This document shows, piece after piece, positions 35,508-43,165 of a stretch of DNA of 64,000 nt. The notes under the pieces are model-generated. The model worked only from the letters and a program-made list of their open reading frames with translations. It did not search any database and had not been told where the DNA came from. Source of the stretch: SAR324 cluster bacterium. Its GTDB lineage: Bacteria > SAR324 > NAC60-12. Within the stretch, counting starts at the first letter, position 1. Each line of letters begins with the position of its first letter. Where the stretch lies: positions 1 to 64,000 of the forward strand of contig JANQJU010000070.1 of NCBI GenBank assembly GCA_028281495.1. The letters are read 5' to 3'. The position numbers and the translations under genes were made by a program.

Positions 35508-36269
35508 ATGTGGAAGAGGTGTTGGATTGTAATCGGCATGGCATTGATCATGGGGGGATGTACCCTCACTCAAGAAGAAGCAGATGCTCTCAAAACTCAA
35601 CAAGAAACGCTCAATAAAGAAGTCGAAGCTTTGCAAGATCGCGTGGGAACCATGCAACAAACGTTGCAAGTAACCGGTGGTCAGGAAACAGCGGACCAGT
35701 CCAATGCTCTATTTGAAGAGCAATTGCGCCTTTCGGAAGAGTTCACCCGGCTTCAAAATCAATTGGATGGCATCACCGGTCAATTGGATAACCAGCTTGA
35801 CATCATTCGCCGCGATACCCAACAAACCATCAGCGAATACAGAGAGGACCAAAAACGGTATCAAACCCTTTTGCTAGGATTTGTGGCCCTGCAAGGGGGC
35901 AACCCAGCTGAAGCCGCGGGGCATTTCGACCCCTTTTTGAAAGATCCGAATTCGGTCATACCACACGACCTACTATTGCATTTGCTAGCTGAAAGCTACT
36001 TGCAACAAAAATCTTTTGAGGCCGCTATCGTGCAATATCGAACTATTTTCAAAAATTTTAAAAAAAGCCCGTACCGCCCCAACGCCTTGTTCTCAATGGG
36101 AGTTGCGTTTGGAGCCAGAGGGCAAATTCCTGAACAAAAAGTCATTTTGAGAGATTTCATTCGGATCTATCCAAAGTCTCCATTAGCCTCTCAAGCCCGA
36201 AACATCTTAGACCAATTGAACCCACCCAAACCGGTCAAACCACCCGAAGCATCATCTGTGAGCGAATGA
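35508..36269 (+). CDS. cpoB: CpoB/YbgF-like lipoprotein with coiled coil and TPR
   Basis: 253 residues. A lipoprotein signal ends in the lipobox IMGGC (Cys18), so the protein is lipid-anchored. Residues ~20-115 form a coiled coil (EEADALKTQQETLNKEVEALQD...). The C-terminal ~130 residues are TPR-like (LLLHLLAESYLQQKSFEAAI, SPYRPNALFSMGVAFGARG, YPKSPLASQARNILDQL). This matches the architecture of CpoB (YbgF), which coordinates peptidoglycan synthesis with Tol-driven outer-membrane constriction. E. coli CpoB has a cleaved signal and no lipid, so this is a variant. Distance from tolA/tolB is 5 kb. It begins an operon with mqnD and a TPR glycosyltransferase. Confidence 0.65.
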   Translation: MWKRCWIVIGMALIMGGCTLTQEEADALKTQQETLNKEVEALQDRVGTMQQTLQVTGGQETADQSNALFEEQLRLSEEFTRLQNQLDGITGQLDNQLDIIRRDTQQTISEYREDQKRYQTLLLGFVALQGGNPAEAAGHFDPFLKDPNSVIPHDLLLHLLAESYLQQKSFEAAIVQYRTIFKNFKKSPYRPNALFSMGVAFGARGQIPEQKVILRDFIRIYPKSPLASQARNILDQLNPPKPVKPPEASSVSE

Positions 36270-36290
36270 GGCGCAAACTAAGGACGAATT

Positions 36291-37118
36291 ATGATTCCAA
36301 TACGATTTGCCTACTCCCCATGCCCCAACGATACGTATCTTTTTTATGCATTGGCTCATCAAATCTTTGATACAGATCCGTTTTCGATACAGATTGAGCA
36401 TCATGCGATTGATCAACTCAACGCCCTTGCTCAACAGCAAGCGGTCGATGCGACCAAGGTTTCCCTGTTGGCTTATGGCAGTGTTCGAGAGCACTATTCC
36501 CTGTTATCCTGCGGGGCGGCTTTGGGGAAAGGTTATGGCCCAGTCGTAGTCGTGCACCCAGAAGCAGACAAGAATCCTAATAACTGGAAACTGGGGTTGC
36601 CTGGGCCTCACACAACCGCTCACTTGTTGTCCCGTTTATGGCAACCTTCACTAGAGGAGGTTTTGTTTTTGCCTTTCAATGAGATTCTAACACGATTGAA
36701 AGCACGGCAATTGGATGCCGGAGTGATCATTCACGAAAGCCGTTTCACCTACAATCAACATGGATTGCTTCTTCACACCGATCTCGGAGCTTGGTGGCAG
36801 GAAACTCATGATTTGCCATTACCCTTGGGTGTGATTTGTATGGCTCGTCGATTTACTCCCGAACAACGAGAAGCAATGAATGCTCTGCTTTTGACGAGCC
36901 TGGATTACGCACAATCCCACCCAGAAGAACCCCTCGATTATCTCAAAGCCCATGCCCAAGAAACGGACGAATCGGCCTTACTGCAACATATCGGGTTATA
37001 CGTGAATGAATACACGGAAGAATTGGGAGAAGACGGACAAGAAGCGATCCGATATTTGCTCCAACAAGCGGAAAACTTAGGCTTAGCCCCTACCTCAAAC
37101 CAGCCCCTATTTTCGTAA
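36291..37118 (+). CDS. mqnD: 1,4-dihydroxy-6-naphthoate synthase (futalosine pathway)
   Basis: 275 residues, the usual MqnD length. The start FAYSPCPNDTYLFYALAH is the characteristic MqnD opening, followed by the TKVSLLAYG block, GAALGKGYGPVVV and the later DAGVIIHESRFTYNQHGL. The enzyme converts cyclic dehypoxanthinyl futalosine to 1,4-dihydroxy-6-naphthoate in menaquinone biosynthesis and has a periplasmic-binding-protein fold but acts in the cytoplasm. Its presence suggests that this organism makes menaquinone by the futalosine route; the partner genes mqnA, mqnB and mqnC are not in the window. It is located between cpoB and the TPR glycosyltransferase with short gaps. Confidence 0.88.
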   Translation: MIPIRFAYSPCPNDTYLFYALAHQIFDTDPFSIQIEHHAIDQLNALAQQQAVDATKVSLLAYGSVREHYSLLSCGAALGKGYGPVVVVHPEADKNPNNWKLGLPGPHTTAHLLSRLWQPSLEEVLFLPFNEILTRLKARQLDAGVIIHESRFTYNQHGLLLHTDLGAWWQETHDLPLPLGVICMARRFTPEQREAMNALLLTSLDYAQSHPEEPLDYLKAHAQETDESALLQHIGLYVNEYTEELGEDGQEAIRYLLQQAENLGLAPTSNQPLFS

Positions 37119-37125
37119 AGGAACG

Positions 37126-38862
37126 ATGGGAATCGTTTGGAGAGCAATCTTGATGTGGGTTGTTCTGATTTTGATTTATTTCCCGGTTTCTAAAGGGACC
37201 TACCTGATTGACGATATTGACTACATTGTCAACGATGCCGTGTTGGAAGACCCTGCCGGAATTTTTCGAATTTGGCTTAGCCCATTCGAAAATAATGGGG
37301 TGTGGCCTTACATTCCTGTCACTCGGACTTCTTTTTGGTTGGAACGACAGCTATGGGGGCTATCTCCCTCAGCCAGTTTGTGGATCAATGTGGGGTTGCA
37401 TGGTCTGACCGCCTCCTTGCTTTGGATCGCTTGTTGGATCATACGCATTAAGTATCCTTGGTTGATTGCAATGGTGTTTTTAGTTCATCCGGTTCATGTG
37501 CAATCGGTGGCTTGGGTTATCGAACGAAAAAACACCTTATCGGGACCATTTTTTTTACTGTGTATTATTGGCTATCTGATGTTCATACGGACATTTGAGG
37601 TTTCGAATCCAGCATCGGCTAAGAAACACAAAGCCCCTTGGAAAGGAGTGTATTTTCTTACCTTGACCTCGGCAGTTTTAGCGTTTCTCAGCAGTGCCAA
37701 GACCGTTATGCTACCGTTGGTATTGGTCGGTTGCCACCTAGCGATGGGAGCACCCTGGAAACGGAAGATGGTTATTGCCCTTATCCCTATTTTGCTGTTG
37801 GCCGTCGGTGCTGGAATGTTTCGGATCTATGCCGAAGCCAACCTGATGGGAGACTCTGGCTTAGCCTATACTTACTCTTTCCAAGAACGGGTTTTGATTG
37901 CCACCCAATCTCTGTTCTTTTACTTAGAAAAGCTCGTATTCCCGCATCCGCTGATGTTTACCTACCCTAAGTGGAATCCATCGGAAGCATCACTATCGGC
38001 TTATCTTCCAATCTTCAGCGTGTTTGCCATTGCCGGAATCACCCTATGGAAATTTAACGCATGGGGTAAAAACTGGTTTTTAGGCCTGGGAGCTTTTTTG
38101 CTCCTTCTGTTTCCGATGCTTGGTTTTTTTTATACAGGGTGGTTTCAGTTCTCATTTGTCACCAATCATTGGTTGTATTTGGCGTCATTTCCCATTGTGG
38201 GAATTCTAGTAGGAACGATCCTATGGCTTAGAAGAGAATTGGAGCGATACCGACAATTTTACCTGAAACCGCGTGTATTCGAGATTTCCCTAATCCTGGC
38301 AATACTCAGTTGCTTTACCTACTTGGCACGACAAGAAGTATTGATTTATCAGTCTCCTGAAAGATTGTGGACGACAAACCTCCGACACAACCCGGAGGCA
38401 TGGTTGGCACACCAAGAATTGGGGAAATCTTTTTTAGAGGCAGAAAACTTTTATCAGGCTGCCAATCACTTGAATCGTGCCATCGAACTGAATTCCAGAG
38501 CACTCGTTGCTTTGAATAACCGGGGCGCCATTCACGTTTATAGAGAACAATGGGATAAGGCGATTGAGGACTACAGCCGAGCCGCCGAAATCAATCCGCT
38601 GTATGTGCTCCCTTTTCTCAATCGAGGAAACATTCATCTAGAACAACACAACTACTCCCTGGCATTGGAAGATTTTTCGCATGTGATCCAGGTCTCGCCT
38701 TACGAAGTGCGAGCATGGGAACTGCGAGGTGAACTATTCTTTAGAACCGGCACCCCCAAACAAGCTTGTTTGAATTGGGGACGTGCTTGCGAGCTGAATT
38801 CCTGTGGAAAATGGCAACAGAATCGATGTGAAGCCGTATTGGAGGAACTTCCAGCGGATTGA
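37126..38862 (+). CDS. TPR-containing polytopic membrane protein, TMTC-like glycosyltransferase
   Basis: 578 residues. About ten N-terminal membrane segments include an early periplasmic acidic motif (LIDDIDYIVND) and the block FLVHPVHVQSVAWVIERKNTLSG, which I recall from bacterial TPR proteins related to eukaryotic TMTC O-mannosyltransferases. The last ~170 residues carry at least three TPR units (PEAWLAHQELGKSFLEAENF, ALVALNNRGAIHVYREQWDKAI, LPFLNRGNIHLEQHNYSLAL). Likely a lipid-linked sugar transferase acting on exported proteins (inference). It starts 8 bases after mqnD; the ~470-bp region after it holds a tiny opposite-strand gene. Confidence 0.7.
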   Translation: MGIVWRAILMWVVLILIYFPVSKGTYLIDDIDYIVNDAVLEDPAGIFRIWLSPFENNGVWPYIPVTRTSFWLERQLWGLSPSASLWINVGLHGLTASLLWIACWIIRIKYPWLIAMVFLVHPVHVQSVAWVIERKNTLSGPFFLLCIIGYLMFIRTFEVSNPASAKKHKAPWKGVYFLTLTSAVLAFLSSAKTVMLPLVLVGCHLAMGAPWKRKMVIALIPILLLAVGAGMFRIYAEANLMGDSGLAYTYSFQERVLIATQSLFFYLEKLVFPHPLMFTYPKWNPSEASLSAYLPIFSVFAIAGITLWKFNAWGKNWFLGLGAFLLLLFPMLGFFYTGWFQFSFVTNHWLYLASFPIVGILVGTILWLRRELERYRQFYLKPRVFEISLILAILSCFTYLARQEVLIYQSPERLWTTNLRHNPEAWLAHQELGKSFLEAENFYQAANHLNRAIELNSRALVALNNRGAIHVYREQWDKAIEDYSRAAEINPLYVLPFLNRGNIHLEQHNYSLALEDFSHVIQVSPYEVRAWELRGELFFRTGTPKQACLNWGRACELNSCGKWQQNRCEAVLEELPAD

Positions 38863-38968
38863 CTAGGGATCAACCCGCCAAAAGCGAGGCATCAAAAAGT
38901 GAGGAGGGAGGAAAGAGTTAAAATAAAAACGTAAGAAACAAACAACTTAGAGAGACAACAGCATAGAA

Positions 38969-39055
38969 TTACGATGTGATTGTTTTTTTCAAATACCATC
39001 CAAGCAGACCCATCACCCAGCCTGATACGACAACTAACGTAATGATATCTAACAT
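38969..39055 (-). CDS. 28-residue membrane microprotein
   Basis: A short frame of 28 codons plus TAA. AAGGAG lies 6 bases before the ATG, an optimal ribosome-binding site. The peptide begins MLDIITLVVVSGWVMG and ends WYLKKTITS: one predicted membrane helix followed by a positive tail, which would place the C-terminus in the cytoplasm. Codon choice is unremarkable. Tiny single-pass proteins of this kind often regulate membrane enzymes (CydX- or KdpF-like cases), but I recognise no specific family. It is transcribed toward the TPR glycosyltransferase and divergent from the TlpA-like gene. Confidence 0.6.
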   Translation of the reverse strand: MLDIITLVVVSGWVMGLLGWYLKKTITS

Positions 39056-39233
39056 GTTCAACTCCTTATAATGTTGGTAAAGTAACTTAAGGCAGCTTTC
39101 ACTGAAAAATTTTGTATCTTTATATCACCATATGAAATTTAGTCAATAATTAAAGAACTATTAGTTTTCAATTAACACGTATGATCATTGCTCGAAATTT
39201 TCAGCAACGAATGTCAATATACCTGAAACCTGC

Positions 39234-39297
39234 AACAACACGAGTGATCCTTTGTTACAAAGTGTAACAACACGAGTGATACTTTGTTACAAAATGT
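39234..39297 (+). repeat. Two 32-bp direct repeats each holding an inverted repeat
   Basis: Units at 39234-39265 and 39266-39297 differ at only two positions. Each contains a dyad: TTGTTACA-AAG-TGTAACAA in the first and TGTTACA-AAA-TGTAACA in the second. The second ends 32 bases before the ATG of the TlpA-like gene, where an operator overlapping the promoter would be expected. Confidence 0.85.
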
Positions 39298-39329
39298 AAC
39301 AGCGTCTCTTTTCGTTAGAGTGAGCTAAT

Positions 39330-39878
39330 ATGTCTCCATCTGCTGTACTTAAGTTCATTAGAAAACGATGGTGGTCATCCTTGATGCTGGATGCCTGTTT
39401 CATCGTGATCGTCATTTATGGCGTGTATTTATGGCAAACGCGCAATTTACTCCCCGATAGCGGAAACATTCCTGCTCCTGATTTTTCCTTGGCTGGACTG
39501 GATGGCAACACCTACCGACTATCCTCAGAACAAGGAAAACCCGTCTTGCTGTATTTTTTTGCACCTTGGTGCACGATTTGCCACCTGAGCGTGGACAACT
39601 TAGAAGCTTTGCGCCAAGCTCGAACCTCAGATGAATTGCAAATCTTTATCGTGGCTCTCAGTTGGGATCGAGTGGAGGAAATCGAATCTTTTGTCAAAGA
39701 TCATGAACTTTCGATTCCAGTGCTTTTAGGTTCTTCCGTTCTCAGTAGGCAATACCGAATTTCAGCATTTCCTACTTACTATGTACTTGATTCTCAAGGC
39801 ATGATCCAACATCGTTCGGTCGGCTATTCGACCGAACTGGGAATGCGTTTTGTGACTGGTTTGCACAATCCAAGTTAG
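39330..39878 (+). CDS. Membrane-anchored TlpA/ScsD-like thioredoxin
   Basis: 182 residues. An N-terminal anchor (SLMLDACFIVIVIYGVYLWQ) is followed by a thioredoxin fold with the redox pair Cys81-Cys84 in APWCTICH. The usual AhpC/TlpA-like opening (IPAPDFSLAGLDGNTYRLS) is present, and a cis-proline region near FPTYYVLDSQG. It should reduce or exchange disulfides on the periplasmic side. No ScsB/DsbD or cytochrome-maturation genes are adjacent, so its partner is unknown. Two operator-like repeats stand just upstream. Confidence 0.85.
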   Translation: MSPSAVLKFIRKRWWSSLMLDACFIVIVIYGVYLWQTRNLLPDSGNIPAPDFSLAGLDGNTYRLSSEQGKPVLLYFFAPWCTICHLSVDNLEALRQARTSDELQIFIVALSWDRVEEIESFVKDHELSIPVLLGSSVLSRQYRISAFPTYYVLDSQGMIQHRSVGYSTELGMRFVTGLHNPS

Positions 39879-39897
39879 AGCTTCCTTGTTAGCGTGC

Positions 39898-40641
39898 TTA
39901 TCGAAGTTGGGCAACAAGGTTGATTCGGCCGTGAATGTGCTCCGCTAGTTCCAAATAGAAGCCGCATTTTTCAAGCTGGCCCTTCATCCACTCAAAACCG
40001 ATTCTAAGCTTCCGATAAACGCTTTTTTGTATTTTCCATTCCCCGTCGGTTTGCTGATAAACCAAATCGTGTACGTTCACATGATTGGGTTCATACTCTA
40101 AAAAGCAACTGAAGATGCGATGCGCATCGGATTTGATGGGGATGAACCGATCCGTGGTTTCTAAAGAAGGGGTCAGGTCTCGAAAGCTGAGAATGAACCG
40201 CCCACCCTCCATCAAAGTGTTAGAGACTTTCTGACACAAGACGACCACCTCTTCGTAAGAAGATAGATGTGTCAGTGTGTCTCCCATACAAACGACCAAC
40301 TCAACATTGGACTCACCGTATTCCGACCGACCATGCTGCTCAAATTCAATCAAATCGGCTTGGATGGTGCGGATCGATAAATGCCCTCTGTGATTTTCTA
40401 ATTCCGAAAGGAGGGTCGAGTTGAGGTCAATGGCAAGGACATCAAATCCAAGATTGGCTAAAGCAACGGATTGAAAACCAGAACCTGCCCCAAGATCAAT
40501 AGCGTTTTTAGAATGCTTAGGCAAAATTCCGTTCGAAACGAAAAACTCTTCGTTTTCTTGTCTCCGAGGTTCGAAACCTCCGCTCATCCACGTGTAATGT
40601 TTTGCTAGAAGCTGATCATAATGTTCGGTCACCGTTGCCAT
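39898..40641 (-). CDS. SAM-dependent class I methyltransferase
   Basis: 247 residues. Motif I is AIDLGAGSGFQSVALANLG (~47-65) and the acidic end of beta-strand 2 is VLAIDLNS, both of which hold S-adenosylmethionine in Rossmann methyltransferases. ELVVCMGDTLTHLSSYEEV matches motif IV, and GGRFILSFRDL the following strand. No signal peptide; cytoplasmic. The substrate is not evident. It converges on the TlpA-like gene with a 19-bp gap. Confidence 0.8.
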   Translation of the reverse strand: MATVTEHYDQLLAKHYTWMSGGFEPRRQENEEFFVSNGILPKHSKNAIDLGAGSGFQSVALANLGFDVLAIDLNSTLLSELENHRGHLSIRTIQADLIEFEQHGRSEYGESNVELVVCMGDTLTHLSSYEEVVVLCQKVSNTLMEGGRFILSFRDLTPSLETTDRFIPIKSDAHRIFSCFLEYEPNHVNVHDLVYQQTDGEWKIQKSVYRKLRIGFEWMKGQLEKCGFYLELAEHIHGRINLVAQLR

Positions 40642-40761
40642 GTCCTTCCTTTAAAAAGTGAGTGAAACCCTGATCGACGTTCAGGGAATTGGGTGAAATT
40701 TGGAGAATCAAATTTTAGGCGAATGCTTAGATTTTTGAGAGTAGTAATGTTTTTTGGTCAT

Positions 40762-40898
40762 AAATCACAAAATCATAATATTGTGATTTATTATCAAAAT
40801 CAACATATATCCATATTGTGATTAGCATACAAGCAATAATGTCTTTTCATCAAATTTTGTTCGTTTCCACGGCTTACTCTTCGTTAGTCTTTGTGATT
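40762..40898. promoter_or_regulatory. Cluster of TTGTGATT sites upstream of a hybrid kinase
   Basis: A perfect 9-bp inverted repeat, AAATCACAA (40762-40770) and TTGTGATTT (40781-40789), is followed by further TTGTGATT copies at 40816 and 40891. The region is AT-rich and lies between the divergent methyltransferase and kinase genes, so an operator cluster is likely. The same gap holds a possible 33-codon frame (40839-40940, MSFHQILFVSTAYSSLVF...), hydrophobic but without a Shine-Dalgarno, which I do not call as a gene. Confidence 0.5.
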
Positions 40899-40984
40899 TT
40901 GTTGTTTTTTAAACTAGCTTCCGGAATGCACTTGGGATAAAATTAATATAAACCTAACATTAAATTATAGAACGTGGAGAGAAC

Positions 40985-43108
40985 ATGAAGTTGTATCACA
41001 AACTGCTACTCGGTTTTTTTGTGGTCGCGTGTTTGGTTGCAGCCGTGGGTGGCGTTTCGTATTGGGCAAGTTCTCAAATGGAGCGAACGGTGAATCAAGC
41101 TTTGCATAGTTCCGCACGAGAGGCTCAATGGTCTGTGGAAATGGGCCGGCATCTGAATCGTTCGTATGCGGCGGTGCAGGAACTCGTTCAAGAAACCCTA
41201 TACAAAGAACTTCATCCACATCATCAGGATGAGCAGGAGCGAGATATATCTCATTCCAAACTCGCCATTGCTGTTTCAATTCAGGAAATAAAAAAGGCAT
41301 TCGCTTTGAGCTATAAAGCGACCGAATTGGGGGCGAGTCTTGCTGAGGAATGGGGAGAAGAGGAGACTCAAGAAGAAGAAGAAGAGGAATTGGAAATCTT
41401 GGACGAATTGCAGAAGAAGTTGGACGTCTACGAACAACACGTAGAACAACTCCAAATCTTGTTGGAACAAGATCTCGATCAATCGATTGGATATTTGGAA
41501 AACACGGTGGAGCCTCATTTTGCTGCTCTGTTGCCGTTGTTAGCCGAATACCAAGTGGATGCTTTTAATGAACTTCATGAAGAGTCCGACGAAATTGAAG
41601 AGTCGCTTCACATGACCGGTCTTTGGATATTGCTAGGAACCATCGCTGCCTTCATCGTTTCGATTCTGTGGGCGCTTGTCGTAGCTCGCTATGTGTTTGA
41701 TCCGATCTCTGAATTGAGACGAACAACCCAAGCTATCAGCCAGGGCCAAAGTGAAGCCCGTTTGAACTTGAGCCGACATGATGAAATGGGAGAATTGGCC
41801 AGTGCCTTCAACAAGATGCTGAACGAATTGACTGCTTCTCATGAAGAGTTGAAGCAAGCAAAAGAGAAAGCTGAAACGGCCAATCAAGCCAAGTCTCGAT
41901 TTTTAGCTAGCATGAGTCATGAAATCCGAACTCCTTTGAATGCAATCGTGGGGTTGAGTCAGGTGTTATTGAAACAAATGAACTCTCTATCGGTGCCGAA
42001 AACCTTCCAAAATCACGTGGAAACAATTCAGACAAGTGGGCAAATTTTGACTGAACTGATCAGCAACGTATTGGATCTTTCCAAGATCGAAGAAGGACAC
42101 ATGGAACCGTTTAACGAAACTTTTGCCATTCGAGACCGGATCCAAAAAATTTTTGAAGTGTATCGGGTTCCGGCTTTAGAGAAATCCATTCAATTCACAT
42201 TCGGAGCATCGCCCGGATTGCCAGCCTATGTTGTTTCAGATGCTGGCAAGCTTTCGCAAATTCTGATGAATCTGATTGGCAATGCCATCAAATTCACTCC
42301 CTCTGGCAAATCGGTTCATCTCGAAGCCAAACACGATAAGGCTTGGTTGGTGTTTCATGTTGTTGATGAAGGAATTGGGATTGCGGATGATCAGCAAGCA
42401 AAGATTTTTGAAGCGTTCGAACAGTTGGATGGAAGCATCACCCGCAAGTTTGGAGGAACGGGATTGGGACTTGCTATCACAAAACGATTGGTGACCTTGC
42501 TTGGCGGGGACATCTCGCTCAAAAGCAAATTGGGAGCGGGGACACGTTTTACTGTCAAATTGCCATTGGTCGTGGCCACCCCACCCCAAAAGGCTTCCGA
42601 GAATGCGGTCCAGGAGACGATAGGATCAGATCTCACTGAAGAGACGACAGTTTTTCTTCAAGAACCGTCTTCTCCGGAAAAGGTAAACGGTTCCAAGGCG
42701 ACCTCCGAAAATCAGTCCGAAGTTTCCTCGAAGTACTTTAAGAATGCAGTCATTTTGGTAGTTGAAGACAATCCGATCAATCAACTCACGATTGCAGCCC
42801 TGTTTAAAGAGTTTGGGTTGCGGGTCCATCTTGCCAAGGATGGACAAGAAGGGATCGTCAAAGCAAAAGAATTGCAGCCTGACTTGATCCTGATGGATTT
42901 GCATATGCCAAAGATGTCGGGCATCGATGCCACCCGAAAAATTCGTTGCAATCCCGACCTCGGTCAAACCCCGATCATTGCGCTTTCTGCGGATGCGTTC
43001 ACCGACAAACAGCAAGAAGCGTTTGATGCGGGAATGGTCGGTTACCTGACCAAACCCGTAGAGCTGGAAAGCTTGACCCCTCTGTTAGACAAATACCTCC
43101 AAGTTTAA
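40985..43108 (+). CDS. Hybrid histidine kinase with four-helix-bundle-type sensor
   Basis: 707 residues; GGAGAG precedes the ATG. A membrane segment (LLGFFVVACLVAAVGGVSYW) and a second at ~215-240 (LWILLGTIAAFIVSILWALVVA) enclose a helical periplasmic domain like the 4HB_MCP sensors of chemoreceptors. That domain has a His/Asp/Glu-rich patch (LHPHHQDEQERD) and a run of glutamates (EEETQEEEEEELE). HAMP follows, then HisKA with His312 (ASMSHEIRTPLNA), HATPase (NLIGNAIKFTPSG, DEGIGI, GTGLGLAITKRL) and a receiver with Asp638 (LILMDLHMPKMSG). No Hpt or output domain is fused. Its promoter region has repeated TTGTGATT sites. Confidence 0.9.
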   Translation: MKLYHKLLLGFFVVACLVAAVGGVSYWASSQMERTVNQALHSSAREAQWSVEMGRHLNRSYAAVQELVQETLYKELHPHHQDEQERDISHSKLAIAVSIQEIKKAFALSYKATELGASLAEEWGEEETQEEEEEELEILDELQKKLDVYEQHVEQLQILLEQDLDQSIGYLENTVEPHFAALLPLLAEYQVDAFNELHEESDEIEESLHMTGLWILLGTIAAFIVSILWALVVARYVFDPISELRRTTQAISQGQSEARLNLSRHDEMGELASAFNKMLNELTASHEELKQAKEKAETANQAKSRFLASMSHEIRTPLNAIVGLSQVLLKQMNSLSVPKTFQNHVETIQTSGQILTELISNVLDLSKIEEGHMEPFNETFAIRDRIQKIFEVYRVPALEKSIQFTFGASPGLPAYVVSDAGKLSQILMNLIGNAIKFTPSGKSVHLEAKHDKAWLVFHVVDEGIGIADDQQAKIFEAFEQLDGSITRKFGGTGLGLAITKRLVTLLGGDISLKSKLGAGTRFTVKLPLVVATPPQKASENAVQETIGSDLTEETTVFLQEPSSPEKVNGSKATSENQSEVSSKYFKNAVILVVEDNPINQLTIAALFKEFGLRVHLAKDGQEGIVKAKELQPDLILMDLHMPKMSGIDATRKIRCNPDLGQTPIIALSADAFTDKQQEAFDAGMVGYLTKPVELESLTPLLDKYLQV

Positions 43109-43165
43109 AGGGGCCGTTCCAAAACATCGACCTAGACTAAAGGGCCTTTCAAAAAAAGACTTCAA

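Noticed and set aside
40839-40940. 33-codon hydrophobic frame upstream of the hybrid kinase
   Set aside because: No ribosome-binding site and it lies inside an AT-rich operator region; membrane-like peptides arise easily from such DNA.
43109-43165. Possible terminator between the convergent kinase and GH57-like genes (AAAGGGCCTTT region)
   Set aside because: The stem is only about five pairs with almost no loop, and a longer pairing is imperfect; not strong enough to call.
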